This document shows, one piece after another, positions 50,601 through 53,999 of a stretch of DNA of 64,000 nucleotides. Source of the DNA: Undaria pinnatifida (Eukaryota; Sar; Phaeophyceae; Laminariales; Alariaceae); NCBI GenBank assembly GCA_012845835.1, contig JABAKD010000002.1, positions 4,232,001 through 4,296,000 of the forward strand. The letters are read 5' to 3'. How positions within the stretch are numbered: position 1 is the stretch's first letter; every line of letters begins with the position of its first letter. The notes beneath the pieces were generated by a model, which made no database searches, was not told the origin of the DNA, and saw only the letters and a program-made list of their open reading frames with translations. The position numbers and the translations under genes are program-made.

Positions 50601-52015
50601 TATCTCTAAGCGATATATATATATATTATAAAGACTCTTAAATCGCTCATTGTATACATGAGGCACACGTGGCGCTTTGTGTTCAAGCCTTACCGAATAG
50701 CGCCTAGTTCACCGACACGTGAGGGCAACCACTTTCATGGCGTCAGTATAGGATGGAAACAGTTATGCCTCGGATGGTCTGATCAAAACGTCGCGCGCTA
50801 ATGCTTTGTGCGTGTCAATATCAAAGCAAACTCTCCGTGGATTGAGGGCCATTTCACATCACTAGTGGTGGAGGTACGGTTCTCGAAACAACCTACAACA
50901 ATATAGCACGCACCTGTGATGTTGTAGTGGTGAGCTATACAGGATTCTTATCTGATTAATTATCGGGCCGGTCACGCCAAGCAATCTAGTAAGCTCCGCC
51001 CCCGCCTTCGTTCATCCCGTGTACGTTTGAAAACACGCGACAGTTTGCCACCATCGCCGGAGACGTCTACCCGGAGGTATACGCAGATTTCATCTCGATG
51101 ATCAGCTTCATCACCCTCGACATCGGGTTTGTTCGGTCTTTCTCCTGCATCCTAGCGATAAATTTCTACGGTCGCCTCCTTCTCGCCACGATATTTCCGC
51201 TGCTGGTGTTTGCGGTGTTCCTTGGCACCTATACCATCGCCATGCTAAGGAACAAAACCTCAGAGAGTGCGATGCGCGAAGTGCGCCGCAAACATTTGTC
51301 TGCGGCTCTATTCTTCACATTCTTCATTTATTCGTCAGTATCCTTCACGATATTCCAAACCTTCGTCTGCGACAGGGCTCTAGACGGTCTCGGACCGTTC
51401 CTGCGGGTCGACTACAGCCTCGCCTGCGACACCAGCGTTTACAGGAAATACAAAGTGTACGCGATAGCGATGGTGTGTGTATATCCTATCGGTGTGCCCG
51501 TCGTCTTCGCTTGGTGGCTAGCTCGCAATCGGGCAGAACTCGCCAGACCGACCAGGGACAGGGCGTCCCACCTTGCGCCCTTGAGTGACATTTGGGCTGC
51601 GTACAGACCCTCGAGGTACTACTACGAGGTCATCGAGTTCTGTCGCCGTGTCGCCCTCACCGCGGCAGAGGTATTTGTGCTCCCGAATAGCATATCGCAG
51701 ATAGCTGTGGTATTGCTGCTAGCGGCGGTGTTCTTGTTTGTGTCAGAATCGCTCTCTCCGTTCGGTAAAAGCATCGATATGCGGTTGTATCGCTGGGGGA
51801 ACGGAATAGTCTTGGCCAGTATGTACGTCGCGCTGCTTGTGAAGGTAAACATCTCCAATGAGGACCAGATTTCGCTCTCCGCCTTTGGGAAAGTTCTAAT
51901 ATTTGCCAACGTGTGCATGGTTATCACGGTCGTGGTTCAGTCCCTGAATATGCTGCAGGGTGTTGCCCCATCTGCAAGGGTAGTTGAACTTGACGCCCTC
52001 CGTCGAACGCCGTAG
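2818..52015 (+). CDS. 20-exon gene: secreted GGAI/FxxN beta-helix repeat ectodomain fused to polytopic membrane region
   Basis: Proposed exons: 2818-3271, 4747-4839, 5076-5156, 7360-7440, 9130-9210, 10091-10171, 11996-12079, 13500-13577, 27182-27262, 28893-28973, 29823-29912, 30599-30676, 32938-33021, 35051-35131, 36437-36517, 36800-37117, 45508-45695, 47978-48275, 49708-50012, 51044-52015. The sum is 3,690 nt with one open frame and a single terminal TAG. Residues 1 to about 21 form a signal peptide. About 40-705 are repeats with GG-A-(I/V/L) and FxxN motifs, the pattern of chlamydial polymorphic membrane protein repeats, which fold as a right-handed beta-helix. About 706-830 are Cys-rich with a GYEGPYCAVC motif. 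About 830-1229 contain eight or nine hydrophobic segments. The likely product is a cell-surface receptor, adhesin or channel-like protein; the ligand is unknown. The membrane part has a general resemblance to TRP-like polytopic domains of stramenopile surface proteins, but I cannot assign a family from sequence alone. All introns after 2-15 type exons are phase 1. Alternative splicing is plausible but unproven. The exon model is by eye; the weakest parts are exon 5 and the 37118-45507 gap. Confidence 0.85.
3272..4746 (+). other. Intron 1
   Basis: Bounded by gtgaga and gtcag. I see no repeat element with recognisable ends. A stretch at 4249-4310 (ITDVGAGSTVNLKHG) has a faint likeness to a unit exon, but no splice sites. 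Confidence 0.7.
4747..4839 (+). CDS. Exon 2: one GGAI/FxxN unit (31 residues)
   Basis: Acceptor tttctgtcag, donor G|gtgagt; 93 nt, phase 1-1. It reads (G)AIFASGATVDIAGNTFF then HNNS, giving the AIF and FxxN (FFHN) motifs. It ends in GGG. It is slightly longer than the usual 27 residues because of an insertion after the FxxN motif. Confidence 0.9.
5076..5156 (+). CDS. Exon 3: one GGAI/FxxN unit (27 residues)
   Basis: Acceptor cctgcag, donor G|gtatga; 81 nt, phase 1-1. The unit has AIFATEGSEIHVYG, FAQN and ends DGG. It is a textbook copy of the repeat consensus A-I-F-x7-V-x-G-x3-FxxN-x-A-x2-GG. Confidence 0.9.
5612..5675 (+). pseudogene. Decayed unit exon in intron 3
   Basis: The reading VVICTYRAALVFFVNHSTLG aligns with a unit exon (AxIxF...ALFVxNxxLGG). 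The upstream intron end (taacactgcccgtttctgaag) matches the 3' intron end of exon 2 (taacactctcccgtttctgtcag), except that the acceptor AG context is altered. The expected GGAG|gtg donor has become ggttg|tg, so neither splice site looks functional. Confidence 0.5.
6936..7187 (+). mobile_element. Family A MITE, near full length
   Basis: Left TIR cgcgtgccacgttagaggtgcac, right TIR gtgctaccttggtcgcagcgcgcg; the two are imperfect inverted copies. The internal core has ccccaaaactgattttgggg and cccatggcctctaggtgcac. Length is about 252 bp; it has no coding capacity. Confidence 0.75.
7360..7440 (+). CDS. Exon 4: one GGAI/FxxN unit (27 residues)
   Basis: Acceptor gcgaacag, donor G|gtgaga; 81 nt, phase 1-1. 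It reads ALRIVRSSVRIGGETA then FIGN, SAGDQGG. The AIF position is changed to ALR, while the FxxN and terminal GG are intact. It is too short to stand out as an ORF and is recognised only by its splice sites and repeat consensus. Confidence 0.85.
8201..8446 (+). mobile_element. Family A MITE, diverged full-length copy
   Basis: Starts gcgtgctacgttagatgt; the core has ccatggcctaggtacacaat and the gacgatttgcggtcaaggag block. It ends tctacctctttaaagtaggatgcg, an eroded right TIR. Confidence 0.7.
8505..9035. mobile_element. Family C MITE remnants, interrupted
   Basis: 8505-8625 has the start gttggtaggggtgcaacg and the tcatgaggagct / gctcaatatcg blocks. About 8930-9035 has aaccggtagttcctcatttg, the cggccaggtatacc block and ccaccgtggaatgcc, the other end. 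The middle is unrelated sequence, so an insertion is likely. Confidence 0.4.
9130..9210 (+). CDS. Exon 5: degenerate repeat unit lacking FxxN (27 residues)
   Basis: Acceptor cccggcag, donor G|gtatga; 81 nt, phase 1-1, no stop in frame. The first half is canonical (AIFALASEVYVA), but the second half reads SRSPITEGATTTLR with no FxxN and no GG pair before the donor. It may be a live but diverged exon, one that is routinely skipped, or one on the way to loss. Skipping it would keep the frame. Confidence 0.6.
9340..9477 (+). mobile_element. Family A MITE, degenerate 3' part
   Basis: Contains atcccatggcctcg, a ttacggagctccgtc block equivalent to ttaaggagccccgtc, and ends cctctctcgtagcgcacg. Confidence 0.45.
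10091..10171 (+). CDS. Exon 6: one repeat unit (27 residues)
   Basis: Acceptor tcatctgcag, donor G|gtgaaa; 81 nt, phase 1-1. The first strand is unusual (SFRCGHIEASIGEG in place of AIFA...), while the end is canonical: FTNN, RAENGG. It contains one Cys, uncommon among the units. Confidence 0.75.
10172..11995 (+). other. Intron 6: nothing recognised
   Basis: 1.8 kb with no recognisable repeat ends, no exon relic and no protein-like frame. Confidence 0.6.
11996..12079 (+). CDS. Exon 7: one GGAI/FxxN unit (28 residues)
   Basis: Acceptor gccgacag, donor G|gtgaga; 84 nt, phase 1-1. It reads AIFSGNSDVEIDGYTTFTSN, so it carries AIF and FTSN, and then ends ERG before the split Gly. Confidence 0.88.
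12891..13009 (+). pseudogene. Possible decayed unit exon in intron 7
   Basis: Begins with GCGCAATATTC, encoding the AIF start typical of a unit exon, but meets an in-frame stop a few codons later. It ends near a LTNATLEE reading that resembles the FxxNxAxxGG end, followed by GGAG|taac in place of a donor. The length is not a multiple of three. This is a weaker case than the other relics. Confidence 0.35.
13500..13577 (+). CDS. Exon 8: one repeat unit (26 residues)
   Basis: Acceptor gtccggcag, donor G|gtgggt; 78 nt, phase 1-1. It reads ALRAYGSNISVDGDTG, FIDN, AASKGG. The next live exon is 13.6 kb downstream, across the satellite and the copia element. Confidence 0.88.
15157..15936 (+). repeat. 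(GGGTC)n pentanucleotide satellite, about 155 units
   Basis: Essentially perfect 5-bp array of about 780 bp with a single phase break near 15800, where one C is missing. The left edge is preceded by imperfect ggtcag/ggtcga units. Because five is prime to three, every frame reads as a five-residue repeat without stops. Confidence 0.98.
15944..16082 (-). repeat. GACCC-rich minisatellite in inverted orientation, first block
   Basis: Immediately after the GGGTC array the strand switches to gacccgacccg units, mixed with an AT-richer spacer (gagcatttcgagacatctt, gagaactttgagacgtctt). The spacer is related to the one in 16915-17180. Confidence 0.85.
16915..17190 (-). repeat. GACCC/gcgagattttgaaac minisatellite, second block
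   Basis: About five units of roughly 41-44 bp (one enlarged by extra GACCC repeats). Each has a gcgagattttgaaacctctt type spacer and several cccgacccga pentamers. Orientation is opposite to the 15157-15936 array. Confidence 0.85.
17191..17769. other. Between repeat blocks, nothing recognised
   Basis: No repeat ends, no credible exon. A ggtggcagcgcgcc stretch near 17390 looks like an acceptor but is not followed by a unit reading. Confidence 0.5.
18318..18690 (+). repeat. tRNA-like (possible SINE) sequence split by a MITE
   Basis: 18318-18366 has accccggttgtctagtggtta, close to an RNA polymerase III A box as in tRNA-Glu/Asp. After the family C element, 18660-18685 has ttgagtttgattcccgcgatgg, close to a B box. 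Joining the two sides leaves a tRNA-sized sequence with a partial acceptor-stem match (TCACC/GGTGA). The T stem pairs poorly, so a functional tRNA is unlikely. Confidence 0.25.
18367..18639 (+). mobile_element. Family C MITE
   Basis: Left TIR gagtcatcccatggtagggg, right end gctgcacccgtgccgtgggacgg. Internal blocks gaggaactgccggtta, catggtcgggttgcgcg and tgagatattgacc are shared with the other family C copies. Flanked by tattaata and tattaatg. Confidence 0.8.
19770..19998 (-). repeat. Copia 3' LTR (diverged)
   Basis: Aligns with 24790-25016 over tcgtagagtc, tctgacgagtgttcttatt, tgtattaga, ccttcctccc, taaaacgcct, atatacacaaccc and gtaatcgtc. Exact ends not determined. Confidence 0.75.
20320..20765 (-). 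pseudogene. Copia RNase H relic
   Basis: Minus-strand reading contains YDADYADKSNDRRSVSG (family: Y-x-D-A-D-W-A-x5-R-R-S-x-S-G), then LAEDPLCSERRKHIDVRLHF, the catalytic-domain end DNQxA...K..H.D...HF. Stops and frameshifts separate the blocks. Confidence 0.8.
20780..21255 (-). pseudogene. Copia reverse transcriptase relic
   Basis: Open block at 20984-21253 has ARLVARGFSLVQDVDTSE (family: KARLVARGF.Q..G.D), FHVDLAQAIAYSNFDAEIEF (family: LDVKTAFLNGDL) and KLVRLNRS. Two family residues are lost (K-T to A-Q and N-G to S-N). SLKQSGRQW follows after a stop. The catalytic YxDD box is not recognisable. Confidence 0.85.
22050..22660 (-). pseudogene. Copia integrase relic, C-terminal half
   Basis: The 150-codon open frame has ALNRTATSANLANKSPYEMW (family: N.....L...TP.E.W), FLKPGYCKLKRENKSQAKAQ and GWVYLGPAPNH (family: G.F.G....), and ends in a Gly/Asp-rich linker before reverse transcriptase. 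Upstream integrase core sequence is scrambled. Confidence 0.85.
22759..22912 (+). mobile_element. Family A MITE, 5' half, inserted in the copia element
   Basis: Starts acatgctacgatagatatgcac, then the ctgaggttcgtcgatttggg, actgctaccggatgaaac and catggcacacaa blocks. The right half is missing; copia pre-integrase sequence resumes after about 22912. Confidence 0.7.
22905..23340 (-). pseudogene. Copia protease and pre-integrase relic
   Basis: Minus-strand WLYESGACTPMTPS corresponds to the copia protease W..DSGA..HMT motif, with the catalytic Asp changed to Glu. LTNVAHVPES follows, as in the copia pre-integrase domain. Confidence 0.8.
23340..24700 (-). pseudogene. Copia gag relic with CCHC knuckle
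   Basis: MRCHRCGQKGHWRVDY matches CX2CX4HX4C, with the last Cys replaced by Tyr. Upstream frames include LPACQIQGG..., RLYENGVANFLEVKSAFNGC and a Gly-rich linker. Several frameshifts split it. Confidence 0.7.
24790..25016 (-). repeat. Copia 5' LTR (diverged)
   Basis: Partner of the 19770-19998 LTR. Just outside it, ttgctcgcggtaccgg (about 24742) may be the primer-binding site region, but its distance from the LTR edge is uncertain. Confidence 0.7.
25923..26170 (+). mobile_element. Family C MITE with 4-bp target duplication
   Basis: Runs from gaatcatcccacggtaggggttgca to tgcaacccctaccgtgggatgactc, an almost perfect inverted pair, with TTCT on both sides (25919-25922 and 26171-26174). About 248 bp, no coding capacity. 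Confidence 0.9.
26183..26430 (-). mobile_element. Family C MITE, inverted neighbour
   Basis: The same element as 25923-26170 in opposite orientation, only 12 bp away. The shared internal blocks (ctcaatatctcaccc, gcattcgttcgcacaacctg, aagcttctatgcc) are the reverse complement of the first copy. Its right TIR is eroded. Confidence 0.85.
27182..27262 (+). CDS. Exon 9: one GGAI/FxxN unit (27 residues)
   Basis: Acceptor cacatgcag, donor G|gtaagg; 81 nt, phase 1-1. It reads AIDVFKSDVRIVGNAW, FESN, WVSHSGG. It is the first live exon after the 13.6-kb intron, and its phase still matches exon 8. Confidence 0.9.
27263..28892 (+). other. Intron 9
   Basis: Nothing recognised except a poly-C run at about 28179-28191. 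Confidence 0.6.
28893..28973 (+). CDS. Exon 10: one repeat unit (27 residues)
   Basis: Acceptor ctactgcag, donor G|gtgaaa; 81 nt, phase 1-1. It reads AFRVNHGTAHVGKNAS, FCNN, WAGDFGG. The Cys in FCNN is unusual. Confidence 0.87.
29823..29912 (+). CDS. Exon 11: one GGAI/FxxN unit (30 residues)
   Basis: Acceptor acgagcag, donor G|gtgagg; 90 nt, phase 1-1. It reads AISVTPAKLSLDGKAY, FFNN, SANSTEHGG. The three extra residues sit after FxxN, as in exon 2. Confidence 0.9.
30599..30676 (+). CDS. Exon 12: one repeat unit (26 residues)
   Basis: Acceptor aacggcag, donor G|gtaaga; 78 nt, phase 1-1. It reads ALIAFNSNVSIGGNAL, FVEN, TALLGG. The last 25 bases of this exon, plus the donor and about 210 bp of intron, are tandemly duplicated immediately downstream. 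Confidence 0.9.
30652..31116 (+). repeat. Tandem duplication (about 236 bp x2) covering an exon 3' end and donor
   Basis: Unit 1 runs 30652-30887, unit 2 30888 to about 31116. Both begin gttgaaaacactg, contain GGAGgtaag, two tataggacatgcag/gataggacctgcag stretches, and end acctacctggacaaca. The second copy has the exon end (ENTDLRGG) and donor but no acceptor, so it cannot form an exon by itself. A faint third similarity lies near 31575-31610. Confidence 0.9.
31117..32313 (+). other. Part of intron 12
   Basis: No gene. A homopolymer G run lies at about 31732-31755. A region near 31575-31620 resembles the end of the 30652-31116 duplication unit. Confidence 0.6.
32314..32402 (+). pseudogene. 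Decayed unit exon with lost acceptor and frameshift
   Basis: The 5' part reads GAICAASATPW and the 3' part, in another frame, reads TANTGYKGG followed by a good G|gtgagg donor. The length is 89 nt, not a multiple of three, and the expected cag acceptor is ctcg. It therefore looks like a repeat-unit exon killed by an indel and an acceptor change. Confidence 0.6.
32415..32760 (+). repeat. (GTT)n microsatellite with interruptions
   Basis: Nearly continuous ttg/gtt trinucleotides interrupted by gct and gtc units, between the decayed exon at 32314-32402 and exon 13. Confidence 0.95.
32938..33021 (+). CDS. Exon 13: one GGAV/FxxN unit (28 residues)
   Basis: Acceptor ttttgcag, donor G|gtgagc; 84 nt, phase 1-1. 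It reads AVFSVDETEVTIGGSAS, FLYN, VAYSNGG. It lies downstream of the long GTT microsatellite. Confidence 0.92.
33240..33501 (-). mobile_element. Family C MITE, diverged
   Basis: Left end actatcccacgggaggggtgcagc, right end aacccctgccgtggcatgcc. Shared blocks ggagctcctaacatgagg, ttcgaaggca, aagcttctat and gtcctcacttgaggagcc are in inverted orientation relative to 25923-26170. Confidence 0.75.
33826..34094 (+). mobile_element. Family B MITE with 4-bp target duplication
   Basis: Left TIR gacccaggctacattagggg, right TIR ccctaccgtagccttggtc; CAAT flanks both sides (33822-33825, 34095-34098). Internal palindromes include tcactcgcgcgagta. 269 bp. Confidence 0.9.
35051..35131 (+). CDS. Exon 14: one GGAI/FxxN unit (27 residues)
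   Basis: Acceptor aacgcgcag, donor G|gtgagc; 81 nt, phase 1-1. It reads AIRVQNSSALGIDGDPV, FSSN, SASAGG. Confidence 0.9.
35932..35998 (+). pseudogene. Decayed unit exon in intron 14
   Basis: The reading VVMFTDGNVAVGNMIF follows a Gly and matches the first two strands of the unit consensus. The acceptor is cactg in place of cacag. The FxxN and GG end are not recognisable (FRVQPK then stop), and no donor follows. Confidence 0.5.
36437..36517 (+). CDS. Exon 15: one GGAI/FxxN unit (27 residues)
   Basis: Acceptor cgttgtcag, donor G|gtggga; 81 nt, phase 1-1. It reads AISEYACILIVDGNPI, FTHN, SAYVNGG. Confidence 0.9.
36800..37117 (+). CDS. Exon 16: four uninterrupted GGAI/FxxN units (106 residues)
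   Basis: Acceptor gatttgtag, donor G|gtaaga; 318 nt, phase 1-1. It contains four FxxN motifs (FIDN, FKRN, FEDN, FRGN) and three internal GGA motifs (GGAISI, GGAVYL, GGALYL). It shows what the array looks like without introns. It is either the ancestral form or the product of intron loss, for example by retroposed cDNA. It ends GNLAG, and the split codon continues into exon 17. Confidence 0.93.
37583..37850 (-). mobile_element. Family B MITE with 4-bp target duplication
   Basis: Left TIR gaccaaggctacggtagggg, right TIR ccccctaccgtagcctgggtc; CCAA flanks both sides (37579-37582, 37851-37854). Orientation is opposite to the 33826 copy, and the internal sequence is its reverse complement. 268 bp. 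Confidence 0.92.
38180..38540 (+). repeat. (ATC)n microsatellite with interruptions
   Basis: Long run of atc/atg/gtc trinucleotides on both strands' readings, responsible for His-rich and Asp-rich open frames. Confidence 0.95.
38562..38811 (+). mobile_element. Family B MITE, diverged
   Basis: Left end gatcaaggctactataaggg, right end ggacgctcctacgaaagcattggcc. Internal cgcgagtgactcagtacccc is shared. Flanks TACC and TATC differ by one base. Confidence 0.75.
38918..38962 (+). repeat. 12-bp minisatellite (cataatcgtaac), about four copies
   Basis: Perfect consecutive 12-mers within a wider ATC-rich stretch. Confidence 0.9.
39200..39570 (+). repeat. Dispersed repeat, copy 1 (partner near 43000-43390)
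   Basis: Shares with 43000-43390 the blocks gaagtgatcgaggtgg, cggtcgacagaccg-type sequence, ttccccgcatatcgtgg / ttccccgcgtattgtat and the acatttt/tgtactcaggtt region. Diverged; ends not defined. Confidence 0.5.
41040..41330 (+). repeat. (GTT)n microsatellite
   Basis: Runs of gttgtt and gttggt with few interruptions, on the same strand as the 32415-32760 array. Confidence 0.95.
41761..42010 (+). mobile_element. Family C MITE with 4-bp target duplication
   Basis: Left TIR gaatcatcccacgataggga, right TIR tgcaacccctaacgtgggatggctc; GAAA on both sides (41757-41760, 42011-42014). 250 bp; very similar internally to 25923-26170. Confidence 0.9.
42016..42455 (+). repeat. Tandem duplication, about 220 bp x2
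   Basis: Two copies start aaagctccgtttctccgaggctgacacg and share agtgatatctccgtcgttaggctggg and the ttgctgtacgt blocks. The second begins near 42235. It starts directly beside the family C element. Confidence 0.88.
43000..43390 (+). repeat. Dispersed repeat, copy 2
   Basis: Same orientation as 39200-39570. An ATC microsatellite follows directly. Confidence 0.5.
43395..43530 (+). repeat. (ATC)n microsatellite
   Basis: Imperfect atc/gtc repeats. Confidence 0.93.
43815..44190 (+). repeat. Diverged tandem repeat, about 185 bp x2
   Basis: Both units share cggtccctctagcg / cggtctctccagcg, atccctcatcgccatata / gtccttcatcatcgccctata, atgcac, gtcctcgaaacc and cactcgcactctataaaat / cacccacgctctacaaaat. 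Confidence 0.7.
45508..45695 (+). CDS. Exon 17: last two beta-helix units
   Basis: Acceptor tataccag, donor AAG|gtacgg; phase 1 to 0. It reads ATSGGAVYHIGVMQISHAI, FSEN, then GSTSVDLESVT, FIDN. The frame continues correctly from exon 16. The 8.4-kb intron before it makes this junction the least secure; a missed small exon between them is possible. Confidence 0.75.
45814..45914 (+). mobile_element. Family B MITE, internally deleted remnant
   Basis: ctataagggggtgtg ... gggcactcgtcggccgagtgg ... gggagtacccccgctgccgtagcgg keeps both ends and one palindrome of family B in about 100 bp. Confidence 0.5.
46543..46813 (+). mobile_element. Family B MITE with 4-bp target duplication
   Basis: Starts gaccaagaggaccgtgagag, ends acacccctgtggcctttgcc; TACT on both sides (46539-46542, 46814-46817). 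271 bp. Internal ttcgcgcgagagacccc and cgtccgtaaggtacggagtc match other copies. Confidence 0.85.
46854..47393 (+). mobile_element. Family A MITE interrupted by a nested family B MITE
   Basis: Left TIR acgcgtgctacgacagacg, right TIR gtgctacctctatcgtagcacgcgt; GAAG on both sides (46850-46853, 47394-47397). Removing the nested element and its duplication leaves about 266 bp, the normal family length. Confidence 0.9.
46954..47223 (+). mobile_element. Family B MITE nested in family A
   Basis: Starts gaccaatgctgcgacaaggg, ends cccgtaccgtggccttgatc; flanks TTTG and TTCG differ by one base. 270 bp. The family A sequence continues on either side. Confidence 0.88.
47422..47706 (+). mobile_element. Family B MITE
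   Basis: Starts near gtcaaaataaggcgtacggtag, ends ccccccgatcgcagtgttggtc. Internal ggtcactcgcacgcgagtgacc is the family palindrome. It lies only about 28 bp after the nested A/B pair. Confidence 0.75.
47978..48275 (+). CDS. Exon 18: Cys-rich extracellular segment
   Basis: Acceptor acctcag, donor T|gtgagt; phase 0 to 1. It contains ELACTRCLGNG, EDYYRTSNRT, ECHHHGACRGG and YCSMGYEGP. The pattern CxxC...C...AC.GG...C..GYEGP(Y)C is the juxtamembrane block I associate with stramenopile repeat-receptor proteins. The split Tyr codon is completed by exon 19, and the fit of phase and motif supports the join. Confidence 0.85.
48276..49707 (+). other. Intron 18
   Basis: Open frames are present, but with no recognised motif. 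A tandem duplication lies at about 49335-49472. Confidence 0.65.
49335..49472 (+). repeat. Tandem duplication, about 69 bp x2
   Basis: Units share gtgatttctccatccac / gtgatgtctccatgcac and gcaaaggccaacacgtgtgcttg / gcaagggacaacacgtttgcttg. Confidence 0.75.
49708..50012 (+). CDS. Exon 19: end of Cys-rich block and first membrane segment
   Basis: Acceptor cttacggcag, donor CAG|gtacgc; phase 1 to 0. It begins (Y)CAVCSGPYAQAGTYVCRNC, completing GYEGPYCAVC, then a hydrophobic segment (AALAVALSAQVVVLVVCF) near protein residues 832-855. A charged loop with EERRLVRR and a second hydrophobic stretch (VKIVIVVWQIISQ) follow. Confidence 0.9.
50013..51043 (+). other. Intron 19
   Basis: Bounded by gtacgc and gcgacag. 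Contains only a family A right-end fragment at about 50255-50330. Confidence 0.75.
50255..50330 (+). mobile_element. Family A MITE right-end fragment
   Basis: gaggagttcagttaagaaacg... tgcttctgtcatagcacgcgtc resembles the last 75 bp of the element. Confidence 0.45.
51044..52015 (+). CDS. Exon 20: polytopic membrane region and C-terminus
   Basis: Acceptor acgcgacag at 51043; a 972-nt open frame ending in TAG. It starts FATIAGDVYPEVYADFISMI and holds about seven hydrophobic segments, e.g. LLLATIFPLLVFAVFLG, ALFFTFFIYSSVSFTIF, IAMVCVYPIGVPVVFAWWLA, IAVVLLLAAVFLFV and VLIFANVCMVITVVV. Conserved-looking features include the FYGRLLL and YYYEVIEFCRR motifs. It is the longest exon and the most secure coding block in the window. 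A short hydrophilic tail follows the last membrane segment. Confidence 0.95.
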   Translation, partial: FATIAGDVYPEVYADFISMISFITLDIGFVRSFSCILAINFYGRLLLATIFPLLVFAVFLGTYTIAMLRNKTSESAMREVRRKHLSAALFFTFFIYSSVSFTIFQTFVCDRALDGLGPFLRVDYSLACDTSVYRKYKVYAIAMVCVYPIGVPVVFAWWLARNRAELARPTRDRASHLAPLSDIWAAYRPSRYYYEVIEFCRRVALTAAEVFVLPNSISQIAVVLLLAAVFLFVSESLSPFGKSIDMRLYRWGNGIVLASMYVALLVKVNISNEDQISLSAFGKVLIFANVCMVITVVVQSLNMLQGVAPSARVVELDALRRTP

Positions 52016-52907
52016 ACCAGCATTCAGGGGTAATATGATGAAAGGAGTTAACGATGTCTATGTGGGTCACATGAGACAGGCCGGGCTAAAGGGGTACTAT
52101 ATGTGCCTGAACCGCGGCATGCACGTGAGCGACACGTTCGCGGCATGATGTCACCTGAATCGCTGCACGCTCCTCCTAGGCGGTCGATAAAGTCGCACTA
52201 GTCGGATGTTTTGTCGAGTCAGAATGCATAACACGGACGCCAATTGAGAGCGCTTCAGAATGGCGAAGGGGGTCTGCTACGGAAGATACAAAAGCACAAA
52301 AAAATCCTGAGCCCTTCCAATGTAGGTATGGAAACGGACTGAATGCCAAGTAAACGTCATCTTTCGACGGAAATCAAGATTGTATTTATCATGTCAGTGA
52401 AGGAGCTTAGAGACAAACGTACGAATTATTTTGATTGAATTCTGACCTTTTCACGTAGGGTCGAGCTATATCTTGAACGCCTTCACGACAAAACAGGGCA
52501 GGCGAGGTGCACGCTTTAAATGTGTACCGAGAACAGTATCATACAAAGACTTTGCTTGGATAGTAGGGCCAACCAGCATGAAGGTTTCAAGTACCATAGT
52601 ACCGGTGATGGAGGTTGAAGGAACGGCACACGTTACAGAAGATATCGAAGGTAGTCTACTGGGGCTTGTTGAGCCACGAGAAACGTCGCGGTGTGTGTTC
52701 AAAGTATATGAATCTGGGGGGGCTTAACTGAGAATACGTTCCAGCACATGTTGTCAATCCCGGATGTGTTGAATAAAAATAGGATAGATTTTGGTGCACT
52801 TTTGGCCCGTACCTAGCCCAAGGGATCACGTGTTGGGCGTGTTAACGTGGTCTGTCAGGTGAGGTCTAGAGCTCTTCAAGCGAACGGCATCAGCATAAAC
52901 CGGTGCA
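52016..52907. other. 3' flank of the gene, nothing recognised
   Basis: Presumably contains the 3' UTR and cleavage site. I see no repeat ends. 52473-52727 is open on both strands but has no motif. Confidence 0.5.
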
Positions 52908-53168
52908 AGGAACATGCTACGCTAAGAGCTTCTCCAAAACATTATGAGGATCCCCAGGCCTAAAGCTCTCTATCCCACGCGAAAGTGGATTTTCGAGTGC
53001 ATTGCCTGATCAACTGCCCCACATCGTAGGTAGCGAAACACACAAACCATGTAGTGTCGAAACTCAGTAGTTCTGAGCTAACGAGCCCCGTCTGAGTTTC
53101 GAGTATTTGGCTACACAATGATACCCCCTTCAAACCACGCGTTGAAAATTCCTACCGCAGCACGCGCC
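52908..53168 (+). mobile_element. Family A-like sequence at the left end of the 1-kb inverted repeat
   Basis: Starts acatgctacgctaagagc, has a gagctaacgagccccgtc block, and ends attcctaccgcagcacgcg, all diverged family A features. The same right part occurs in the inverted copy at about 61555-61730. Confidence 0.5.
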
Positions 53169-53990
53169 CGGCGAGTGTTGAGAACATAATTGGTGTAACA
53201 GAACCACATGGTATATAGGTCTACTAAGACACGATTTTGGATTGACATTCTAATTCTGTCCGTTTGATCGGTCGATCTGTGTCGATCTGTCGTGGAACCA
53301 GGGGGCGGGGGGAGGGGGGGGAGGGGGCAGGTATTGTGTAACATGCTGACGCAAACCCACGGGGGGGAAGGCAATCTCGTCTTTTTGGGCATTACCAATT
53401 ACATGTACGTAGTTTAGTTCCAGTTCGCGGAACCTGCCAGAACCACCGCTTAGTTTGAACTGGTTGGAGGCGTGTTCTGCCGATAGTTAACTAGGACGTT
53501 TGTGTCAGAGGAGCATGTCAGGCGTTACTGTCGACTTCTTCGAAATGTTGCTTACGGTCAGGCGGTGATATACTGATAGAGCGCATCAATTTGGTTTACG
53601 ACGGGAAGGGACGGTGAACATTACTTTCCCCAAAAATACTGGACAATATACGTACGTTTTCACGACGGAACTGGACGGAATATGCATTTGTTCTAACGGT
53701 CGTGCTTGGGCCGCGGTGTAGCTGGTTGGTTTGGGTGAAGGTGGCGGTGGCGGTATGGTTGATGTTAGGTGGGCACAACCTTAGTACCGGCGTCTTCCAA
53801 CTTCCGTTTGTGCTTTACGCTTAGTCGCAACGAGGTGTGTAGCACCAAATAGTATCTGCCGAAGCCTGTAGCAGGGGGGGGACCACACTTTTCATGAAGA
53901 TTAAGCCACCCGCGAGAGTGGCTCACATGCATGCCCCGCTCATCAAAAGCATCCAAAACCATCGTGCTGGCGTAACGTAAAAACCGTTCG
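52990..53990 (+). repeat. About 1-kb repeat, left arm of a long inverted pair (family D)
   Basis: Reverse complement of about 60760-61730. Matched blocks include agaaccacatggtata, gacacgattttgga, gaacctgccagaaccaccg, gtcaggcgttactgtcgac, gcgcatcaatttgg, attaagccacccgcg and cgtgctggcgtaacgta. Contains no recognisable coding sequence. Abuts the family E repeat on its right. Confidence 0.88.
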
Positions 53991-53999
53991 ATGGCGGCA

